From Acetatifactor muris (lineage in GTDB: Bacteria; Bacillota; Clostridia; Lachnospirales; Lachnospiraceae): DNA of 40,791 nucleotides. The stretch covers positions 1 through 40,791 of the forward strand of contig JAMPHD010000001.1 of the NCBI GenBank assembly GCA_023663635.1, in the 5' to 3' direction. The translations under genes were made by a program, and so were the position numbers. How positions within the stretch are numbered: the stretch's first letter is position 1; every line of letters starts with the position of its first letter. Under the pieces are notes generated by a model that was given only the letters and a program-made list of their open reading frames with translations, did not search any database and was not told the DNA's origin. Shown here in pieces: positions 37,035-40,791 of this stretch.

Positions 37035-37402
37035 ATTTTTCCTCCCACAAATCCCGATTGAGATTTGATGATTTTTAAGGGAAACATTAGCTGTTATATT
37101 TTGTTATTAAAATCTCTGCTAACCCTTGAAAACACTAAGTTTATCATAGGTGAACTTTTCCTTACTGTTTCCCTTGTGTTATATCTTCCTATAGGGCATT
37201 ATGAAACCTGATAAGGGCAAAAATAAGGGAAACAAAATCACATAAAACATTATAACACAATATAAATCAGGCGAAAAGAACTGATTGAAATGCTTTCCCT
37301 TTTTGGTACTGAATCATAAGTACATAGCAACAACCTATATCCAAACAAAGTGCATCTTCACGCAATAGTGAATTTGCACTTTGTTAGCATTCAATTGTCC
37401 GT
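37035..37402. other. Repeat-rich AT-rich spacer without genes
   Basis: No supportable ORF. AAGGGAAAC occurs at 37077-37085 and 37225-37233, with its inverse GTTTCCCTT at 37167-37175; TTGTGTTATA (37174-37183) pairs with TATAACACAA (37251-37260). The interleaved repeats could fold into an RNA structure or serve as binding sites. The 3' end holds the long hairpin at 37344-37385. Confidence 0.5.
37344..37385. repeat. Long near-perfect hairpin
   Basis: AACAAAGTGCA (37344-37354) pairs with TGCACTTTGTT (37375-37385), and inside it TTCAC (37357-37361) with GTGAA (37368-37372), leaving a 6-base loop and a 2x2 internal loop. It lies just after the stop of the ASCH gene on the minus strand and may act as its terminator, although no T-run follows outside the stem. 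Confidence 0.7.
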
Positions 37403-37783
37403 TTAAACAGCAGTCGATATATAACGATAAGATTGTGGTGCGCAAGAAACCCCAATATCTTCTAAAGCCAATGGCTTATCATAAATAATTAGATTCTTTA
37501 ACTGATATGCAACCGCCACCTTTTTTCCTTTATAATATTTTCTGAAAAATTTATATGTAATGCCGGAATATTTTTTAGTTTGATGCCATACCGTCAACAA
37601 ATCATCTTCTAAAATACTTGCAATTTCCGCTTCTCCAACTACTTGTTTTTGGGGCGCTGTTGCATAAATAATAATTTTGTCCACATCATCACGGCAACGG
37701 AATTTTCTATATTCATATAACTTTTTCCCTTGTAGAATACTTGTTACAAATTCCGGGTTAATTGACAATAACATTTGACACAT
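37403..37783 (-). CDS. ASCH-domain protein
   Basis: A 126-residue protein resembling the ASCH family, a PUA-like fold thought to bind RNA or modified bases. LLSINPEFVTSILQGKKLYEYRKFR is the N-terminal signature and VVGEAEIASIL the following strand region. The start is set by GGAGGG eight bases before the ATG at 37783; the frame otherwise opens at 37789. It overlaps the GNAT gene by 26 bases and ends the four-gene cluster. Biological role unknown; ASCH proteins are frequent in accessory islands and phages. Confidence 0.75.
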   Translation of the reverse strand: MCQMLLSINPEFVTSILQGKKLYEYRKFRCRDDVDKIIIYATAPQKQVVGEAEIASILEDDLLTVWHQTKKYSGITYKFFRKYYKGKKVAVAYQLKNLIIYDKPLALEDIGVSCAPQSYRYISTAV

Positions 37784-38864
37784 TGACATGTCCCTCCATT
37801 AAAATTTTTTTGGTCTGTATTTCCGAAAGATGTATCTCCGTCGGATATTGTTCAGTCGTCACCCAACAATCATTATTTTGAAGCCAATCCATATTTACAT
37901 TATTGCCAGCACCAAAATAACCATAATACAATAACTCTACAATGGAAACGCTGTAATACTCACTGTACTGACGTTGGAGTTCTTGCTCGTTGAATACTGA
38001 TTTATTCCCAATCCGCTTAATCAAATCATCAAAAGACATCAAATAATGTCCCTTTGCTTTAGCTTGAATTACATCCGTAACAACAGCATAAGAAGTTATA
38101 CACGACCGATATTTTGTTCCATATCCACCTCTTGTATCTTTTCGGTAAATAAATATTGGTTCTCCTATTTTATGGTTTTGTACTGGAGCTTTCCCAACAT
38201 ATATCTTACTAAGTCCATTACTTACACTATTGCCGATTTTATTCTGTAAATCCAATTTATTATTCGCCAATTCAGAATACGCAAACATTGTGTCATGGTA
38301 ATTATCCTCAATGATAAGATATCCGGCATAATCGAATCCACTTTTGATAAAAGGAAATGACAGATAAGGATTGCTAAAATCAAGGTTTCTCTTGTCTTTT
38401 AGATAAACGCCTTCCCCATTTAAGTTGTAACCAATCTTTTTGAAACCGAAGCGTTCCAATTGAGTTATCAAAGTATTTTGCTTATCAAATACCGTCACAT
38501 AAATCTGATTAAAACCAGTAGCCTGCCACTTCCAAAGCATCAGACCAATTGCACCTTCTCCATAACGTTCTCCCCGGTGTCGTTCGGAAATCTTCAAGGT
38601 GCTGACTTTCATTCGATTCTCTGCGGGAAGCGTACTATCTTGCATCTTAATTTCTTCATTTTCAGATTTAAGAGCAACAAATGCACTAATGCCAATCGCA
38701 TCTTCAAAAATGAGTGCAGTTGCTCCATTGTCAGACTTTTTCTTAAACCAATCGATAAACCCTGTACTATTTGCTGTTCCCGGATAATCCTCTTTAAGAG
38801 AATCAAAGAAAGCGTCATCCAAATTAATATCCGAAAATTTCTTGAACAAAAATTTCCCTGCCAT
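37758..38864 (-). CDS. GNAT-like acetyltransferase fused to an unassigned C-terminal domain
   Basis: 368 residues. About 1-150 resemble a GNAT N-acetyltransferase, with the acetyl-CoA-binding segment around RHRGERYGEGAIG (95-107) and FGFKKIGY at the end. About 200-368 form a second domain: IGEPIFIYRK (strand), ITSYAVVTDVI and a later VSIVELLYYGYFG suggest a PUA/EVE-like fold that binds nucleic acids, but this is a resemblance. AGGAGG in the end of the upstream gene serves the ATG at 38864, which lies 2 bases after that gene's stop. The pairing with an ASCH protein suggests action on nucleic acid or nucleotide. Confidence 0.65.
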   Translation of the reverse strand: MAGKFLFKKFSDINLDDAFFDSLKEDYPGTANSTGFIDWFKKKSDNGATALIFEDAIGISAFVALKSENEEIKMQDSTLPAENRMKVSTLKISERHRGERYGEGAIGLMLWKWQATGFNQIYVTVFDKQNTLITQLERFGFKKIGYNLNGEGVYLKDKRNLDFSNPYLSFPFIKSGFDYAGYLIIEDNYHDTMFAYSELANNKLDLQNKIGNSVSNGLSKIYVGKAPVQNHKIGEPIFIYRKDTRGGYGTKYRSCITSYAVVTDVIQAKAKGHYLMSFDDLIKRIGNKSVFNEQELQRQYSEYYSVSIVELLYYGYFGAGNNVNMDWLQNNDCWVTTEQYPTEIHLSEIQTKKILMEGHVNVSNVIVN

Positions 38865-38866
38865 AT

Positions 38867-39388
38867 TTAAAAACCTCCTGCTTTAATAAAATCTATAATA
38901 TGCCCAAGATCATTTACCCCTTGCGATATCTGCAATGGCACTCCAAAATTTTGTGAAACTTCCTGAGCATATTGTGTTTCTGTCTCTTGAAATTCTCTAA
39001 TTTCACAGATGTCTTGTATTATATTATCTCTTTGAAACCTGCGCTCCGCAATAATATCAGGCTTTTCGGTTAAAAGAATGATAGCATCTGGCTTTAATAA
39101 TTCAAATGTATTATAGGGTATTCTTGTAACTTTCCCACAGGCATCCAATAGGCAAAAATGACCATCTAAAATAAATTCTTCTTGGCTTTGCCTAAGTTCA
39201 TCAATAGCTTCAATCAGCAGTAATTGGTTATCATCAATATCCGATACAAATTTATCTGCCCTAAATCCCTTATTTCGTTTTTCCGCGATTAACTGACTTG
39301 CAGAATAACTTTTAATGCCAAGTTCTTCTTTAACCAGATTACAAAAAAATGTTTTGCCCACACCATGTATCCCGCTTAGAAAAATCAT
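38867..39388 (-). CDS. P-loop ATPase/kinase-like protein
   Basis: A 173-residue P-loop protein. Walker A GIHGVGKTFF (6-15, K12) at the very N-terminus; a further segment DAIILLTEKPDIIAERRFQRD looks like the arginine-containing lid of a nucleoside or small-molecule kinase, with EFILDGHF before it. It is not a full AAA+ protein. The ATG at 39388 with AGGGGG upstream is preferred. It lies 34 bases after the methyltransferase and 2 before the GNAT gene, so all four genes are probably one operon. Confidence 0.7.
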   Translation of the reverse strand: MIFLSGIHGVGKTFFCNLVKEELGIKSYSASQLIAEKRNKGFRADKFVSDIDDNQLLLIEAIDELRQSQEEFILDGHFCLLDACGKVTRIPYNTFELLKPDAIILLTEKPDIIAERRFQRDNIIQDICEIREFQETETQYAQEVSQNFGVPLQISQGVNDLGHIIDFIKAGGF

Positions 39389-39422
39389 TTGTGTTCCCCC
39401 TATAGCTATACTCAAAATCCGT

Positions 39423-40791
39423 CTAAATCATTGTTAATTGCTGGTATCGCTTCATCAATTCTGCAACACAACTTTCCTCTGTTGTATCTTTGATGGAAAA
39501 TCCATATGCCTGCATGACGGCTTTATCATTCTGCATATGCGCTTTGCGTAGTTCAGTCGGCATAGTAAGTTCATCATATAAATCTGCTAAGGAACTGTCC
39601 GGATATAATGCTCTTGCATCTAATATTGCCTGTGCAGTCTGTTCTATTTTTTTGCGTTGTTCCTCCGTAGGATTTGGCCATGGGAAGTTATTGTATACAA
39701 TGTCTTTTGAATAAGTATAATCCGACTTCAAACGAGCTGCAACTGTACGCATCCATGCCATATGTACATTAGATGTCAATATGCCAAAATGATATATCTC
39801 TGCATCAGGAATAATAAACAATTTATTTCCAGCTATGACAGAACTATCCAAATATCCCAAAGGAATATATCGTCTGCGCTCTGATGACACAATCGGTATA
39901 GCAATAAATCTTGCCGGATTACGCTGTTCCCGAAACAGCATTGGCGTCTCCGCTTTTTTTCGCGCTCCCGCATCTTTGCTTGCCGCACGCACTTCCTGCA
40001 CTGCCTTTACCCTTTTCATCACATGGGGCATATTCCGAAGCTGTGAAGGAGAACAGTCTGCCAACCATAAACACCAGCGTTTTTTATTATTGATAAATTC
40101 ATACCCCATCATGTATCGTTTTATAAAAGGAAGTGCCTGTGGTTCTTTTGCAACAAATTCGTCATAATCCTTTTCTTCAATAATAAGATTTCCACCATCC
40201 ATTGCCTGATTTCCCATAACCATCTCCGGAACCTCGCAAATAGATGTTTTTCTGCTTAAAATCAAAAGATTTGTCCCTTCTATCAAATAAGGACTTATAT
40301 TTGACACTTTCCTGACTGTATTATCAGCAAATAAATATTTTGAAGGTTTGACGAATGCAGAAAAACCAATAATAACTACATGCACATGAGCCGTGTTGCT
40401 TGATTCGCTGTTCCAAACAAAAGACTGCCATGCAAAATTTATAGAAATCGGACATTTTTTTAGAAGTAACGACCATAAATCTCCTGCCATTTGTCCTTGT
40501 GATACTGAATTAGTAGATACAAATGCTGCCTCGCATTTTGATCCCTGAATATACTCTGCCGCTTTTTTATACCAACAACATACATAATCAAGTAAAGCCG
40601 GCTTTGTTTCCGCAAAAACAAATTTCATATCCTCTTTTTGTATTTCACTGGCAAACTTAAATCCGACAAACGGCGGATTTCCCATAATATAATTCAGCTC
40701 TTGTTTGGGCACTATACTTTCCCAAGCAAGTTTAAGAGCATTTCCCTCAATGATATTTGCATAAGATTTTAACGGAAGGAAGTCAAGGCTC
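39423..40791 (-). CDS. MmeI-like DNA methyltransferase, 5' end beyond the window
   Basis: Partial: the frame is open to the right edge (40790) and continues upstream of it. The visible part includes NPPFVG, motif IV of N6-adenine DNA methyltransferases, preceded by YANIIEGNALKL and followed by DYVCCWYKKAAEYI and AAFVSTNSVSQG. The C-terminal part (about 230 residues) matches the MmeI type, with FRE...RFIAIP and SSERRRYIPLGYL (target recognition) and a final helical region (FPWPNPTEEQRKKIEQTAQAILDAR). MmeI enzymes carry methylation and restriction in one chain, but the endonuclease domain, if any, would be outside the window. Co-oriented with the three genes downstream. Confidence 0.85.
   Translation of the reverse strand, partial: SLDFLPLKSYANIIEGNALKLAWESIVPKQELNYIMGNPPFVGFKFASEIQKEDMKFVFAETKPALLDYVCCWYKKAAEYIQGSKCEAAFVSTNSVSQGQMAGDLWSLLLKKCPISINFAWQSFVWNSESSNTAHVHVVIIGFSAFVKPSKYLFADNTVRKVSNISPYLIEGTNLLILSRKTSICEVPEMVMGNQAMDGGNLIIEEKDYDEFVAKEPQALPFIKRYMMGYEFINNKKRWCLWLADCSPSQLRNMPHVMKRVKAVQEVRAASKDAGARKKAETPMLFREQRNPARFIAIPIVSSERRRYIPLGYLDSSVIAGNKLFIIPDAEIYHFGILTSNVHMAWMRTVAARLKSDYTYSKDIVYNNFPWPNPTEEQRKKIEQTAQAILDARALYPDSSLADLYDELTMPTELRKAHMQNDKAVMQAYGFSIKDTTEESCVAELMKRYQQLTMI

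Overview
The window looks like the chromosome of a motile, anaerobic Firmicute of the Lachnospiraceae (Clostridium cluster XIVa) type. This is inferred from gene content: AGGAGG-type ribosome binding sites, a BofA sporulation protein, a class I two-subunit fumarase, a Gram-positive Tad (Flp) pilus locus without a secretin, flagellin with FliS, and several lineage-typical unknowns (resembling DUF5702, DUF6382, DUF6240, DUF6033, DUF4358). No rRNA, prophage, insertion sequence or CRISPR array is visible inside the window.

Layout. 1-269: two tandem strong minus-strand promoters firing out of the left edge, back to back with a plus-strand promoter. 270-1910: membrane diguanylate cyclase. 1976-5026 (minus): histidine kinase, OmpR-type regulator and a DUF6033-like protein. 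5209-5453: tRNA-Ser(GCT) with its own promoter and terminator. 5500-8461 (minus): fumarase alpha and beta, a HIT protein and a flavodoxin-SCP2 fusion. 8501-9136: rhomboid protease. 9283-19039 (minus): one long Tad pilus operon, read from 19039 downward as prepilin peptidase, TadZ/CpaE, CpaF ATPase, TadB, TadC, Flp pilin, DUF5702 protein, TadE-like protein, second prepilin peptidase, TadE-like protein, DUF6382 protein, FHA protein. 19222-19976: bofA and a DUF2508 (YaaL-like) gene, divergent. 19926-24480 (minus): a very large DUF6240-like protein, flagellin and FliS. 24760-25284: Ogt. 25290-26300: a small AT-rich patch of unknown or decayed ORFs and an orphan terminator. 26359-31144 (minus): a TPR/AAA-like protein and the glycogen branching enzyme. 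31349-35670 (minus): RsmA, DHHW protein, MBOAT acyltransferase and DUF4358 lipoprotein.

35759-40791 is visibly more AT-rich and accessory in character: a PIN toxin with its antitoxin, a P-loop kinase, a repeat-rich 370-bp spacer, then four tightly packed minus-strand genes. These are an MmeI-like DNA methyltransferase (running out of the right edge), a small P-loop ATPase/kinase, a GNAT-like acetyltransferase fused to a possible PUA-like domain, and an ASCH protein. This last cluster is the best candidate for an undescribed system, possibly DNA/nucleotide modification or defence.

How the parts fit together. Two surface-appendage programmes (Tad pili and flagella) sit side by side near a diguanylate cyclase and a two-component system, which suggests surface or motility decisions; the regulatory link itself is inference. 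Many starts were moved downstream from the longest ORF because a ribosome binding site fixes the start.
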